The notes: generated by a model from the sequence alone, not told the origin. 64,000 bases of DNA from Agelaius tricolor (GCA_023055355.1 JALJCS010000001.1:110686881-110750880); one strand, 5' to 3'; positions 22,838 to 36,763 are shown, counted from the first letter of the stretch. A program made the numbers and translations.

Positions 22838-23371
22838 CACTCTGGTGAGACCCCACCTGCAGAGCTGCCCCCAGCTCTGGGGTCCCCACCACACCACAGG
22901 AAGGACATGGAGCTCCGAGACAGAGCCCAGAGGAGGCACCAAGTTGGACAGAGGGATGGAGTAGCTCTGCTATGAGGAAAGGCTGAGAGAATTGGGATTG
23001 TTCAGCCTGGAGAAGAGAAGGCTTCAGGGTGCCCTAACTGAGGCCTTCCAGTGTCTGAGGAGAGCCAACAAAATGATGGAGAGAGACTTTCTGCAAGAGT
23101 GAGAGGACAAGAGGGAATGACTTCAAACTGTGAAAGAGTTTTAGAGTTTAGATAAGATATTAGAAAAAAATTCTTTACTGTGAGGGTGATGAGGCCCAGG
23201 CACAGGTTGCCCAGAGAAGTTTTGGATATCCTATCCCCAAATATATTCAAGGCCAGACTGGATGGAGCTGTGAGCAACCTGGTCTAGTGGAAGGTGTCCC
23301 TGCCCATGACAGGGAGCTTGGAACAAAGTGATCTGTAAAGTCTTTTTTCACTCAAACCATTCTATGATTCT
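22838..23371 (+). mobile_element. CR1 LINE 3' fragment, 534 bp (sense)
   Basis: It opens with 'actctggtgagaccccacct' and 'agctctggggtccccaccac', passes 'gaaaggctgagagaattggg', 'ttcagcctggagaagagaag', 'caggttgcccagagaagttt' and 'ctagtggaaggtgtccctgc', and ends 'aaaccattctatgattct'. It is the second-longest CR1 copy in the window and is intact enough to order all the blocks. Frames across it are relics. Confidence 0.98.
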
Positions 23372-26300
23372 TGATCTTGATTCTATCTTGACACCCCAGA
23401 TATCTCCACCTAGCATCACCTTAAGAAGATGAAGAAACTGAGAAAACAGGTGATGCTTATATGGAGTTGAAAATCCATTTTAGCTCATGTACTTACCACT
23501 TGTTAGTACTTCAGGATTTATTGATGGCCCACAGCCAGGCAGCACTAGGACTGACAGAACTGGCTAGAATCCAGCTTAATGAAATGGTTGTTTCCATGGA
23601 TCTTCCGTTGCATCACAAAGCCTCACATGCTTCAGACTTTTCTGTTTCTTCAAATATTTTCCTGTGGGTTTCTACAGCACATGTACTTCTGAATGCAATG
23701 GAAATTGTTAAAAGGTTAAATAAAAAAGACTTGTGCTTATTTTTTCCTTTAGAGTGGTTATTAAATATTCATAAACTCCTATACTTTTGAATCAATTTTT
23801 TTCTTGCATCAGATTATTTCAATTTTCATATCTCTCTGCACTTATCCATGGAAATGGTTGTGATCCTAGAGGAGAAAAACTAAACCTTTGCAGACCACAG
23901 AGACTCTCACATTCAGACACTACACTTGTGAACACTTTTTGTATAATAAATGCAATTTTAATCCCTGTCACTTACAGGTTGCTCTGTGATTGATCCTTGC
24001 TGGAGGTTAATTCTCCTTCCCATGTAGCGAAAAGCACTGTGTGAATACTCCTCACCTGCTTCCAGTGCAAGTTGTTCTCAGTATAAATCATGACAATAAC
24101 ACTTTTAGCTCATTTGGGTTCCTTTGCTGGGACACAGATTGGGATATAGTGAGAAACTGCTTCTGGCATCAGCACTGGGGGACATCAATCTCCAGCTGAT
24201 GGCAAGAAACAACCAAAGACAAAAATGTCTTGGACAAGTAGAGCTTAGGTTGCAACAGCAGAAAGTGAAGTCATAGAGGTAGCAGTAAGAGGTGGTGAGA
24301 GATCGTTCCACTCATCCAGACTGCACAGTTTTCTTGAGTTATTTAATAAAATAGAATTAAAGATATACTCTGTTCCAATGAGGTGATTAGCTTTTTACTA
24401 TCAACTTTTTGCGGTTAGAGTGTGAGCAATAAAATAAAGGGCATTCCTCTGTCTGCCTCAAAGTTTTCTCAGTTGTCATTTTTCCACTTTTTTAGCTGAG
24501 CTCAACTTCTCTTCTTATATGATTTTTGTTTCTATATTACAATCTGATTACACCAACTTGACTGCTTTTAATTTTCCTTGCTGTGGAAGAATACAAATTA
24601 AACGGGTTTCTGGCTTGTGTTTGTGATGTTTTGTCACTCCTTTGCCACAGTAACACTATTCTCTTTGATTTAACTGTTTTCATTATTATTTTCTCATGGT
24701 GTCCCCAAAACAAGAATCAACAATCTTATTACCTTTAAACCATTGTGTGAAAGAAGATTAAAAGGAAAAAAAAAAAAAAAAAACAGAGAAAGTGGGGTAA
24801 GTTACCTTAGTATATACAAAATTGAATTTTCCCATCTATATTTGAGCCCAAATAAATATGTCTCCCTTCAGGAAATTCCATTTCTCTCTTCCCTTAGCAT
24901 ATAAGTGATGTTTTGGCTGTACTACATTTAAAAAACTGGCCATCCTCCTCCCCACTTCTGCTTGGACACCCTGGGCCTGTTTGGGTGCAGATTTAGATCA
25001 CAAATGTACCATTTGTTTCAATTACATTGCTGTGTTGTAAAACATTATTGCATCTCAGGAAGAAATTCAAGGGCTGAACTCAACTTATCAAATCAATGGG
25101 AATTTCACCAATGTCCTAAGAGAAATCAGGCCAAATTCTTAATTTGCTCTTTCACCAGCTATGACTTTACTGGCACTGAACAAGCATTAAACTTGATTGT
25201 TGGTACATGATCTCTTAGACACAGGAAACAAACTTTTCCTCATATAAGTTAGGGATTCCCAACCAAAAGGGTTTGGAATTTTAATCTTCCTTTCTTCTCT
25301 TTTCTCTCCTTTCTCTCATTCCCTTTTTCATAAATAATTAGTTAACCTATGGCAAAGGGGAATAACCTAAAGTTCATATTCTAGGCTTAAATAAAACATT
25401 AGCTGGTTTGGCATTTTCAGATTTCAAAAGCTTCTTTCAAGAGGTAAAGAGAGCTCTTAGGTATTAAAGACTAAAGCCAGTAATAATTGCCACTGGGTTA
25501 ATTGGGAATGAGAGAGAGAGAGCTTGGTACCCACTCAAATTAGTTATGGATTAATGAAGCCAAGGAAAATAATATGTTAACGTTGTAATTGATAAAGCTA
25601 TATCAAAGGCTGTGTGTTTTGATTGGGTTTTTCACCAGTTTTTTGAACCCAGAATTCTCTGCTCCTCCTCCAAACTATTAATAGCCAAGATCTTCATGCT
25701 CTACAAATCCAGAAAAACTTCAGCGTCCTCTTCCACAAAGGCAGGATCTCATGATGCAGACAATCACTGTTGCTGCATGGGGAGAAAGAGCACATATCAT
25801 CACATCCTCAGTCCTCAGAGAAATCTGTGCTGCACTGGAGACAGTGCACTGCACCTCACTCAGCTCTCAGGAAACATAATATTATTCACTCAGGTAACTG
25901 CTAATTTCTAGGATTTTTCAGGAGAAAAGGGAAGAGAAACAGGGATTACCTCTTGCCCAGGATGAGCATGTAAGTAGGAGAATAAAACTACCTAGAAATA
26001 TTATAACATACACTGATATATGTTAGTTAATCACAGGCATTTACCATCTGATAGTTAAGTGTCTTGTCAGAGAAGAGAGATTAAAATTAAATAATTGGTC
26101 TCATGTTGATGTAGGTAAAATGAACTGCCTCTCTCTCACAGGCCTAGGAATGATATGAAATGTTTGGTTTAAGTACAATGTTAGATGTTTATTCTCTAAA
26201 TGGGAAAGAATTCCCATTATCCCATAAAGAGAGAAATTGGAACAGAGGCACTGGGAAGTTAAAAGTCATTGGGTCTTGATGACAAATAACTCAGCTGGAC

Positions 26301-27843
26301 AGGGTTTTTTCTTCACAGGACTCCCCCAAGAGTCCAACAGACTTCTAGAGCTGAAGGTCCTGGACAAGTGATTCACACAGGCTGAAAATTCTTGTATAAT
26401 ATCTGGGGGTGATCTACATCTGCCAAAGAGTTCTGTGAAATTTCTGGCTTCATGGAAGAAATACAGAATCCACTGCTATAAGCAGTTATTCATCTGCTCT
26501 AAAGATTAATACCTTCTCAAAGGCTGAAGGTCTTTAAGGGTATCCTAGGGCAGGTCCTCCTCTCCTCTTAGATCCACACCCCGTGTGAAAAGCTGAGCAC
26601 AGTAACTTAGGACCCCTTGATAGATATCTAATCAAACAGGAAGCAAACAATCAGGATAAAGTAAGAGAAATCCCTTAGGTATTGTATATTCTCAGATATC
26701 TCAGATGTTTTTCTCTTTTGTTTAATAATCAGAATATATATAAGCATAATTTGCAGATGTTTAATTGGGTCAAACAAATGTTACCATGTACCCTGTATGA
26801 GGAACACCCTTAGAGACATCTTCTCACATGATAATTCCCTTTGGATGGAATTTCAGAATCGAGGACATTTGTTTGAGGTTTTCATCCATGGTTTTGTATT
26901 GAGCCCAGGTGAAATGGATCTTTCACTTGAATAATTTCAGTCCATAGGCTCTGCAGAGGCCAGTGGATGTTCAGGACATTATCATTGCCTTGTAGTTACT
27001 GGAATGACTCTGTACAGGACAGTAAAAGCAATATTTTTTCTGGAAATGCCAGATAAAAATATGACAGTCTTACTTCAGACGAAGTGGCCAGGAACATGCT
27101 TCCTTGGCAGCCAAAAATAACCCTGAATTTACTCCTTTCTTGGAAGCCTGGCTAATTGTCTCAGGTAGGAGTGGAAGCCCAGATGTCAGGAATTACAGGT
27201 GATTGCAGAAACTAGATAAAAGAAGGACATAAAACTGAGAACATCCCTTAGGTCTGGGATCTGGATGAAGGGCAGAGTTCCTGAGGAAGCAGGAGGCATT
27301 AAAGAGAGGTTGTGTTTGTGTTTCTCCTGAAGTCTTCCTTGTGTCTCTTGCTCTTATAGTCTTGAAGGTACTGTAAAGGCAGAGCACTTCTACAACTCCA
27401 AAGCTCACTGAAAGCAGGGATATTGGCATTTCACTGGTGTGGAGACAGCTGAATATCATGTCTTCAGCAGCCTTCCTTCAAAAAGTTCCAGTATCCTGTT
27501 CTTTGCAGTATATTTCCCTTAAAATAATATATTGATCAAACTTTTTTGTGAGATACTGCAGATCTTGGTTCTTATTTCTTGAACTACATACTTACACTAG
27601 CTGAAAAAAAAAAACCCTTCACCAAAATTTTGTGTACTTCTCCAGTGTTTGTTTGCAGTAATATCAGATTGTAACACCTGGGCTGAGTCATAGTTTATTT
27701 GTCTATAAATAGGTTATTTGCAGAGCAGTCACTAATCACCACCATAAGTTCGGATGGAAGAACCTGACCCTGAAACACCACAATGCAGTTGAACAGTTGA
27801 CAGCATTTAAAGACTATTGAAATCCCATTAATGGGGCTTCTGT
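23372..27843. other. Long unique stretch, no gene seen
   Basis: It contains an 18-bp A run (about 24766-24783) and a short GA repeat near 25510-25521. The 109-codon plus frame at 23461-23790 has hydrophobic patches but no recognisable family, conserved motif or splice context that I can defend. Confidence 0.45.
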
Positions 27844-28047
27844 TTAATTTGCACTTTCAAAGAAGACTGTAGTCTTGGAAAAATTATTATCCATCAAAGG
27901 TGACCTTATTGAGACATCACAATGAATATTAGTCTGGGGTAATATGTAAATCTGGGTGTCATTTGCATGACAATGCAGCCTAACCCACCCCGTGGTTCCA
28001 TCTGACAGCCCAGTACCAACACACAAACTGTACACAATAAAAGGGCA
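27844..28047 (-). mobile_element. Fossil L2-like LINE reverse-transcriptase fragment
   Basis: The minus-strand frame reads WVRLHCHANDTQIYI and then, after about 18 residues, PLMDNNFSKTTVFFES. In L2/Rex-type LINEs the palm catalytic region reads F-H-x-YADDTQ-L/I-Y, followed by an 'N-F-L...KTEV' block. The order and spacing fit, although the catalytic YADD has become HAND and part of the later block seems deleted. CR1 has a different motif here (ADDTK), so this is not one of the CR1 copies. It is dead and old. The family assignment is inferred from motif memory. Confidence 0.5.
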
Positions 28048-28107
28048 CAGAATGGCCCAGCAGGGGTCCCGCACCACGCAACAACAAAACGTCTCCTGCA
28101 GACACAA

Positions 28108-31100
28108 AGCCCAATCCGTTACTTTAATAGGAGCGAAACCAATTCAGGAGCTGGCTGGTCAAAGATCTGACACAATTTCCAAGCTAGTCCCCAACATTGC
28201 TGTCATGATCTACTGTAACTTATGGTAAGACCCAAAGAAGTTTAATCAAGCAAAATTGCTGAAAGTGGAAATCTTTACCACATCACTAAGAGCTCCTCTT
28301 TAAAGACTGGCCTTCTTTTTATTGGAAGCTGACATTGCATGCTTCAAAAAGTATTCTCTTCAGAACAGTTTTCATAGAGGGATTAGGAACAGGACAGTAG
28401 AAACACATAAGCCTTTAATCAATAGGTCACCCGTTAAAATTTGGCTTACAATAGCAGTGTTTGCAAGCGACTGACATCTGTGAGCAGCATGTGTAAACTG
28501 TCAAGGCTTGGGTGGTGTCAGAAAAACTAAGATAATTTACCCCAGTTTAATATCAGATCCCTGAAGTCTTCCCCTCAGTCACTGGAGGGGAAAATTTCTA
28601 TGTGTGATTCACAATTCCTGAGTGGATTCATCCAAAATATGTGACTGTATTTTGACTCTACTGAATACTGATCTCTCATGCCCTTCAAATCTAAATAATG
28701 AAAGTGCTGATATACTCTCTTGCCCATTCTCTCATCTTCCAAATCCTTTCTCTAACCTCACTTCTTCAAAGAGGCTTTAAACCCCTACAATGCAATGTAA
28801 ATGAGCAGAGGAGCTCTACTGAAGTTTCCAGTGCCACGGAATGTGAGCAACATGGCTGGAGAAACAGCTCCACATGCCTAAATGTACCCACCATGGAAAG
28901 TGATGCACTCTGAGATAGCACAGAAGTTAAATTTTGTTTGAGTCAGGCAAAAAATCTGATGGATTCCCTGTATCCCTACAGGTAATGTGAGCAGAGGAGT
29001 CAGCAGCTGAAGGCACCTGGAGAATGGACATCTGCCTTGCTGGTGCTGTGTGAAATGCACTCCAGAACTGTGTCCTGCATGCTGAGGTTCCCTGTTCACT
29101 TTCTGAGGAGCATTGTGAACCTCAGGCATGAAAATCTAAACATGACTGTGATCCCTTGGCCAGGAGCTGGTTGGTTGTGCAGGGCTATCCCTGAGATCCT
29201 GCTGGTCTCCAGAGCTTGGCAACTGGTCAGAGTCAAAGATATTCTTTTACAGTCCAAAGTTTTCTCCACTTTTTTCAGTGTTTGGAAAGACAGCTGTTTT
29301 ATTTTAATGCCTAGAGATGCTTTCACCCACATTTACACCATAAAGTGCTGAATGTGGTGTTGCATTCCAAGTAGGAATCTTGGGTTTCTTCCCTTCTTGG
29401 CTCGAGGTCAGCCATGAAGGTTTACTGAAGAGCATACTAAGAGATCTTGATGTTTTTGTCTTTACATCAAACATCACTGGAAAAGTCACCATCGAAAACA
29501 AAAAAAAGAGCTCAGGCAGCAGCAGATTGAACCCACCAGATGCTGTAGCTTCTCTTCTGAGTGGAGAGAAAATGAACCTGTGTCCTTGAGAAGGAACATG
29601 GCCTTCTTTCCCATGTGTGTCTGTGCTCTAACCATTGGATTATAATATGAAAGACAGACATTGTCACTCTCCTCAATAGAACGTGTCTGTATCTCTACTT
29701 AATGAAGTGTCTGTCTGAACTGGTAAACTGGTAATCTGAAAACATCTGCCAGTTCAACTGCCTCAGGGGATGTCGCTGGTATCAAAGCAATCACACAGGA
29801 GCATCTCTGAGCATGCACAGAAGTGGAATTCAAGGAGCTTCAGAAATGTCTAAATGAGCTGAGAAACGCCATAATAGCATAATCTCTTCCAAAACTTGGC
29901 AGCTATTCTCTTGAATAGACAAATAGAGGGTTTGGGTTTCAAGCCCTATCTTATGCATCCAGACTCTGGATGCCAAGTTTTCAGAAAGTTTTAGAAAGAT
30001 TTATCAAGCTCAACACTGACAAAAATGGAGATCACCTTTACAGCCACACTTCACCTCTTCAGACTTTCAGTGTGAATGTAGAGTTTCCTCAGTTTCTGGA
30101 CAAAATATGCTATTCTTTTAATCATGTGAGAACTCAAAACAAAATATATTTTAAACCATTTTGCCCAGAGAAGTTCTGAGCTTTTCATGCTGATCCTCTT
30201 TTTTTTTGCAATTTATGCTGCATTTCTCATATATATGTTTGCATTACATAGTCTACATTAGGTGATGCAGTGGAAGTGAAGAACCCAGGCCTTTTTTTTC
30301 TTCCATTAAATCAATAATTTGATTACTTCACCCTGAAAATTTTCACAAAATTGTAGTGTTATCGAAGAAAGTTTCATTTTGTCCAGTCAGCATTCTCCCA
30401 TGTTCTTTTGGAACACTTTATCACCAGTTCTAACTAAATTCACATGAGAAAGGTAAAGGCAGCAATATGGCAAACAACGCCTATGATATTTCAGAGAACA
30501 ACTGCTTGACATTTATATTAGATTTCTGGCCGACTATTACAATATCTTTGATGAGTGAGATCTTGATTTAACTCCTCCTGGAGGTATGAATGCACCTCCC
30601 AGAGCCTGTGAAGATACGGTGCCAAGGAGAAAGAGCAGATGGTGTTTGCCTTGTCCCTGCCCCCTGAGCATTACCCACAGGGATGACAGCTTTAAACTGC
30701 ACCTTGGCTCCACAGAAACCTGGTGAGGGAAGATCCCATGTGGTCAAACTGAATGAACCCATCTCCTGCTGCTTCTTTCATAACGTTGTGGAAAAACAAG
30801 TCTGGGAGAGATCTCAAGAGGCTGTGCCATCCATTCCCTGCTCCCAGCTGGCGTCAGAGGGTTCGTGGTTGACGCAGAATGGTTTTGGGGGGCTCTGTCA
30901 GCTGAGAGTGGTTTCATGTGCAGGGAGCTGGGGATTAGGTATTGAGAACCTTTGTGAGAAGGTGGGATGTTAGTAGATTTGTTTCCCAAGTTAGACAGAG
31001 TATTCTGGTAGATAATATTGGAGTTTGAACACTGTTCAACCTTACGAAAGGCAAGAAAAAGTCAAGTAACTGAGAAGTTGTAGCACGACTGTAGAGGAGG

Positions 31101-31517
31101 AGGTCCTCATGGCTGTGATCCAGGGAAGAGGGAGGACCTATTGCTTCAGGAAGATGCTTCAAACCCTGGCTTTTGGAAGTAAACCCCTGTGCATAACTTT
31201 GAGAGAGTTTCTACTTGCATATCCCTGGTTTGCAGAGTAGCATTTATTCTCATTTTTATAGGAAGATGCCCAAACAGTGGAGTCCCCACATCAGTACTGT
31301 AGGCAAAGATGCTTGTCAGGGCTTTGTCAGGTAGTGATGGATTTCCAAATATATTTCCTGTCTTTTAGAAATCAATGACTGCAGCAGCAGCCTCTCTCAT
31401 GGAATCACCCTCTTGGGGGAAAGAATTCAAAGCCTTGCTGAAGACATATCTCAGAGAAAAATATTTATTCTCCTGGTTGTACCCTGGATTTTGGTTTATG
31501 CCGACAAATGACAGTGC
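28108..31517. other. Long unique stretch, no gene seen
   Basis: Short frames overlap on both strands at 28878-29332 and 30568-30989 without recognisable domains. A segment near 30800-30860 ('gagagatctcaagaggctgt', 'ccattccctgctccc') weakly resembles an old CR1 3' end but is too eroded to call. Confidence 0.45.
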
Positions 31518-31764
31518 AAAGTTAAGTCTAAATCAGTTAAATATTAGGAATATTAGGAAGAAATTCTTCCCTGTGAGGGTGGTGAGGCCCCGGCACAGGC
31601 TGCCCAGAGAAGCTGTGGCTGCCCCATCCCTGGAAGTGTCTGAGGTCAGGCTGGAGAGGGCTTGGAGCAACCTGGGATAGTGGAAGGTATCTCTGCCATG
31701 GCAGGGGGGGAAATGAGATGAGGTTCAAGGTCCCTTCCCACCCAAGCTATTCTATGATTCTATG
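31518..31764 (+). mobile_element. CR1 LINE 3' fragment (sense)
   Basis: It includes 'aggaagaaattcttccctgt', 'ggcacaggctgcccagagaa', 'ctggagagggcttggagcaa', 'cctgggatagtggaaggtat' and the end 'attctatgattctatga'. The 'aatattagg' unit is duplicated near its left side (31540-31558). It is one of the better-preserved copies. Confidence 0.97.
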
Positions 31765-34260
31765 AAAACCAGAGTATTTCCCCCTCACTATATCTGGAAA
31801 TGTCAGCAAATATAAGTTGAGGGACTGTTTTCTTAGTATTTTCTCTATAGGACCAGCAAATGAGTGCTGTTGTGGATGAGAAAATTGTAATCCACAAAAA
31901 ATCAGATATTTTGTTTCAATCTAGAAAAAAATAAAAAAAATATTTTTGTATCCTGTATTTATAGATCCTCTAAAAGCATTATCTTTTTATTTTCTCTGCT
32001 TATTTACCAAATTATCAACTTCACTTTCAAGGTAGTGAGGCTTTAGATTGTGAGCATCAGTCATTACCTAAGGCAGAGCCTTTACTACACAGGTGAGCAG
32101 GTAAGTGGATGCATGGTCCTGGCTCAGGCTGACTCTGACACCTTTGTTGGGTTATGGAGTGATAAGGGTGTGATGGTACTTTCAGTATCTATTTATCTTT
32201 GTTTCTTGAAAAAAAAAAATACAGCTACTACCATGTCTAATATGTATGCATATGTGTAAGTGTACAAATTTTCTGGAAGTGAGACTAAGCTTAAATTTGT
32301 TATAATAATCAGTATGGGCTATATTGTGCCTTAAGGCACAGCCCTAAGCAAGGGCTGGTGCATAAACTAAAAAGAACAGGTTGGATTTTATTTCCTTCCT
32401 TTTATTTCCTCCCATTCTCCTCCTTCCCCTAAGGAAAAACACGGGGGAAAAAAAGGCTAATTGCAAAATTCTCCTTCAGCCTTTTCTGAGTGTCATCATA
32501 TCTCTGAACAGAAGCAACGAGACATTTTGGCAGCACCAGACTCTCCTCCTGCCTGTGCACTCATCCTTTCTATTCCTCATGGGCTCCCAGCTTCCTCGTC
32601 TCTTTCCACCTCCCCCAGGTCACTTCCTTCTGCTCCTGCTTCAGATTGTTGGAGATATCTGGGTTCTCCTTCTGGGCAAGTGCAACCTGGCAAATCCTTG
32701 GCACATTTGCCTGTATGTGTCACATCTTCATTACATCAGCCCTCTTGCAGCTCTCTTCGGGCTTCTTCAGCTCTGGTTTTGTTTTTTCCCTGCCATGTTT
32801 GGATAGGTATTTATATCCCTCTTTGTGGAATGAGATGGGGGACAGGCTGCAGGGTGAACCCTGGTGGCTCAGACACTTTGTTCATAGGAGACCTGTGAGC
32901 TGAGGGACTGGATTTAAGCTCCCATTTTTTGCCCACCAGTTCCTGCAAGTGCAAGTCTTGCAGTTATTTTTGGTTGCCTAAGCACCACACAGGGAATTTC
33001 CTTGACTTCTCTCCCTTTGCTGGGGTATTTGGTATTTTTAGGCACTTGGCTGAGGGATATGTGTTACAAGCCTGCTGACTGTGAGCTCCCCAAATAATCA
33101 GTGGAGAAAGAGAGATGAGCACACTGGAGGGAAATGTGTCTTGAGGGTGCTGATTTACCCTCTGGAGCTGTCTGTGCCTCCCTGTAGGGAGCTGCTGGAA
33201 GAACAGACTCCTTTTGCCTCCAGTTACATGTTGTGGATGTGAGTATTTGTTTCATACAACAAACTGACAGGCATGTTGCATTGATTTGTTTACTCTTTTT
33301 TATGATAAAAATGATCATGTCCCATGAATCATTCAAAGTTACATGAATCACTTTGCTGTTCTTACTGTCTGACCTTTTTCATTTGATCACTGTTGATTCT
33401 TCCATTTACAAGAAGGAATCGCATAGTCGTGCTAGGGTCAAATACTGTTTATTTTAAATTTTTAAGGTCTCATTGTAAAGGAAGAAAAAAAGTTCAACTA
33501 TTGGTTCATCTTTGAATGCACTCAGTGGGTCATGCTATTCCTACATCAAACTGAGATTTATTTTAATTTAACAAAAAAGGGAACAGGGGGGAGATTAAAC
33601 CTGAAGACAGTTTCTGGTTCCCCAGTCAGCAACATGGGATTTAAGGTGTCAGAATGACAAAGAACAGTTCAATTTGCTCTAACATTGCACCTATCCTCGT
33701 GTACATATTAGACAGCTACAAAACCTCAAAGAGGCACCATTTGAAATGCTCTGTGTTAAAAGGGGGCAATTAGTGGGCAAGATGAAATGTAGGTACAGTT
33801 GTAATTATTTCATATCTTGAAACAGAAAGGAAGGACTGAGATGTAATTTCACTGCTAAGGAAATGCAAGGCTTCTGGAAAAAAAAAAAAAAGAAACTTTT
33901 TAGAACTAATTGCTTGGCTCTAATTAGAGAATCTAACCTTTGGAGGAATAGTGGCTGTTGAAACTCCAATTTTATTTGCATATATTAATATGTACATGAC
34001 AATTACACCCCCAGAGAAAGTACAGCCTGTGCCCCAAAAGCCTAGTTTTAAATTTAGAAGCAAGAAAGAAATTCTAAACAACTTAGGAACATTTTGGTGC
34101 TTCTGTAGACTTAGGATCCATTTTATGAAAACTTTGGAATGCTGAAATGACAAACCTAGTTGTCATTTTAGATGATGTGAAGATGCACATGCTTATGTTT
34201 AAATGTTTGTACAGATCTATCCCTACCATCAATATTCATACATGTGTAAGTGTGAAGAAA
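31765..34260. other. Unique stretch, no gene seen
   Basis: Three overlapping plus-strand frames at 32381-32903 (up to 145 codons) are the longest in the window. They lie in pyrimidine-rich DNA, use different frames and have no recognisable domain, so I treat them as chance. A 16-bp palindrome lies at 32325-32340. Confidence 0.45.
32325..32340. repeat. Perfect 16-bp palindrome
   Basis: TGTGCCTTAAGGCACA is self-complementary with no spacer. It could be a dimeric binding site or chance; no neighbouring promoter feature is visible. Confidence 0.8.
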
Positions 34261-34307
34261 AATAGAATTATAGAATCATTAAGGCTAAGACATCCAAGAT
34301 CACCAAT
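34261..34307 (-). mobile_element. CR1 LINE, short 3'-end remnant
   Basis: 'tagaattatagaatcattaa' followed by 'ggctaagacatccaagatca' corresponds to the reverse complement of the CR1 end 'tgatcttagaggtcttttcc...'. It is short and diverged, so the edges are uncertain. Confidence 0.65.
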
Positions 34308-36537
34308 TTATACATTTATCTAAATACATAGATATACAGGAAAGTTCTCAATACTTAGGCTGTATTTGCAATAGATGTTAGCAAGGGGATTTTCCCATCA
34401 TACCCAGCAGTAATATAGGAATGTAGAAAACACAATATTGTTGCCAGCAAAGAGTAATAAATGTAGGGGAAATGAAGGCAATTTGGGAAGCTGTTGAGAC
34501 CCCCATGTTATTATGGCATTTTTGAAATGTCTGTTAAAGGTCTAGAATTGTAACTCTGAATTATTGCCATTGAAACCTTGATTACAACGACAGTGAGGAT
34601 AAAGATTAAATAGGTTGCAGCGGGAAGATCAGGTGAGCGCAGATATTCACACAGCATTCAAACACCACACTCAAGACAAAATAGTTCTGCTGTTTCTCAT
34701 CCAGACATTCCCTATAAAAAGTAAATAAAAGACAGGAAACAGTGTGAAAGGCTAACCAAGAAGGCAATAAAAAAATCAGGATTATCATTGTTGTGCTTAA
34801 TGGAGAGTGTAAAGAAGGTAAGAAAGGAAATATCTGTGAAATCTCTACTGGGTCCTGGGTACACCCTTTGGATGGAACTCTGGAAAATGTATTGCATGGA
34901 ATGATTTTGACATGACTAATGAATGGACAGTAGTTTTCCCAAAATAACTTCTAATTCCATGGTAATTTTGTATTTTTGTGTCATCACAACGTTTCAAACT
35001 CATTGACAGGATTTCCTTTCTTTTGGGCTAAATATTCTGGTTGCTGTGGCACAGAGATGGAAAAGAGTGATTGGTTCCAGTTATCAGAGGTGTTGTTGCA
35101 GTTCCTGAACAGAGTCAAACGTGCATGAGAGGTCAAGAATATTCTCATATGTGTGTGTGTAAGTTTAAAAAAATCCAAATATATTTATTTTAAAAATCAG
35201 ATAAAGATTTTTTAAGAGAGAAATCTCAGAAAAAAACTTATGACTACAAACACTTCATACTCACCAATATTTAAAGGTCTTCAATTTCAAGTAATTAGCA
35301 ATCTTTATTCTCTATTAAATAGCTCTATTAAATTGAATCATGCTATTGCATTGAAATAAATAGCTACAAAACAAAAACAAACTAAAACCTTCATCATTTT
35401 TACTGCATTTTTTACAATCTCAAGCATTATTAGAAAAAGAATACAGGTAATTACTGTATTTTGCACAGCAAAAGTCTACCAAAAATCTGGAGGATTGGAG
35501 ATTCAAAATTCAGCCATATCTGGTGCAAAAGCTTTGAAAAAGCAATGTAAAAAAAAATCCCCCCAAACAAATATAGTTCATATAACTTGTGATAAATGTG
35601 TAAATTAAGCTTCTAGAACAACAACTCAGTTATGCCAACACAGTAAAATTTCAGCATAAGCAGTCTAGCTAAGTTTCTTGAAGTATTTAATAACATTTTA
35701 TCTTTAAAAAACCTGTCACCTTTAGTTTTCACAGCTGTTAGATTTTTCATCTTCAGAGTCAAACATTCCAAACTCAAGATCTGATATCTGAGAAATTATA
35801 CTCTTGATCCTTAAGAAAACTCTACTTTTGAAAATCAATGTCCCTTTTTTCGACACATAAAAGGGATCCCAAAGATTGGGTAATTCCATTTGAGAATCCT
35901 GTTCAGTGTTTTTAATCAATAAGGGCAAAATTTATTCACATCAAAGCAATGAGCAGCTTGAATTGCACAAACTTCAGACATATGATCTGGACACATATTC
36001 TGCATCTGTCCCAGTTCATGAAATATTTTTGTGGCCCTTGGCAGAGGCACAGGAAACCAGTGTTGAGCTGCCAGCACTGTCCATGGCACACTTGGCAAAC
36101 ACTGCCCCATTTCCTGAGAAGGTTTGGGAACTCCCCTGATCCAGGGATTAGACCCAGCTTGAATATAGTGGGATGCAAAATTCATGGAGAGTTTGAGAAT
36201 GGATAAGTGGCAATTGTTCATCTCAGAGCCAGAGAACAGACCTGTGCTCTTCAGCCAGAGTTTTAGACTCACTTCCCACTTGGATTTTGAACCTGAATAA
36301 ATGTAAAGGGCTTTAAATTCCTTTTTAAATTATATGGATTAATGGCAGGCTGTTTTTTTGTAATCTAGATGGCAACCTTACAAACAAACCAGTTTATCTG
36401 TTTCCATTTAAAGCAGAAAGGAAAAATTTTCTATGTGAGTGTGAAGTGGTTTTCCAATTGCCACATTCAAATGAGCAGAGTCAGGCCAAAGAGTAGATTT
36501 CTGAAATAAAGGATAATATCCACAGCTTGTATTCACA
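34308..36537. other. Unique AT-rich stretch, no gene seen
   Basis: It holds a small (GT)n run near 35150-35160. Frames at 35906-36272 overlap on both strands (the longest is 118 codons, minus) and have no recognisable domain. Confidence 0.45.
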
Positions 36538-36590
36538 GCTGGACTTGGTGATCCCAGAGGTCTTTTCCAACCTTAATGATTGTTTGATTC
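36538..36590 (+). mobile_element. CR1 LINE, short 3'-end remnant (sense)
   Basis: 'gctggacttggtgatcccag', 'aggtcttttccaaccttaat' and 'gattgtttgattc' match the last 50 bases of the CR1 subtype that ends 'ccttaatgattctatgattc'. Confidence 0.8.
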
Positions 36591-36763
36591 AAGGAAATAT
36601 CTGATTTTAGTGAAAGCAAAGAAATAATGAGATATTTAGGAGTACCTCCATTCTCAGTGGCCATGATGACACTTAAGCCATCTGAAATTTCTATGCAGAC
36701 CAAGCTGTGACCATTGCTAATTTTATTTGCACTGCATGCCACTGAGGATCCCAGTGAGCCATT

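Noticed and set aside
30800..30860. Weak resemblance to a CR1 3' end
   Set aside because: Only scattered words match ('gatctcaagagg', 'ccattccctgct'), with no terminal tail; too eroded to call.
32381..32903. Overlapping 141-, 145- and 85-codon plus-strand frames
   Set aside because: They use different frames of the same pyrimidine-rich DNA, have no recognisable domain and no clear splice structure.
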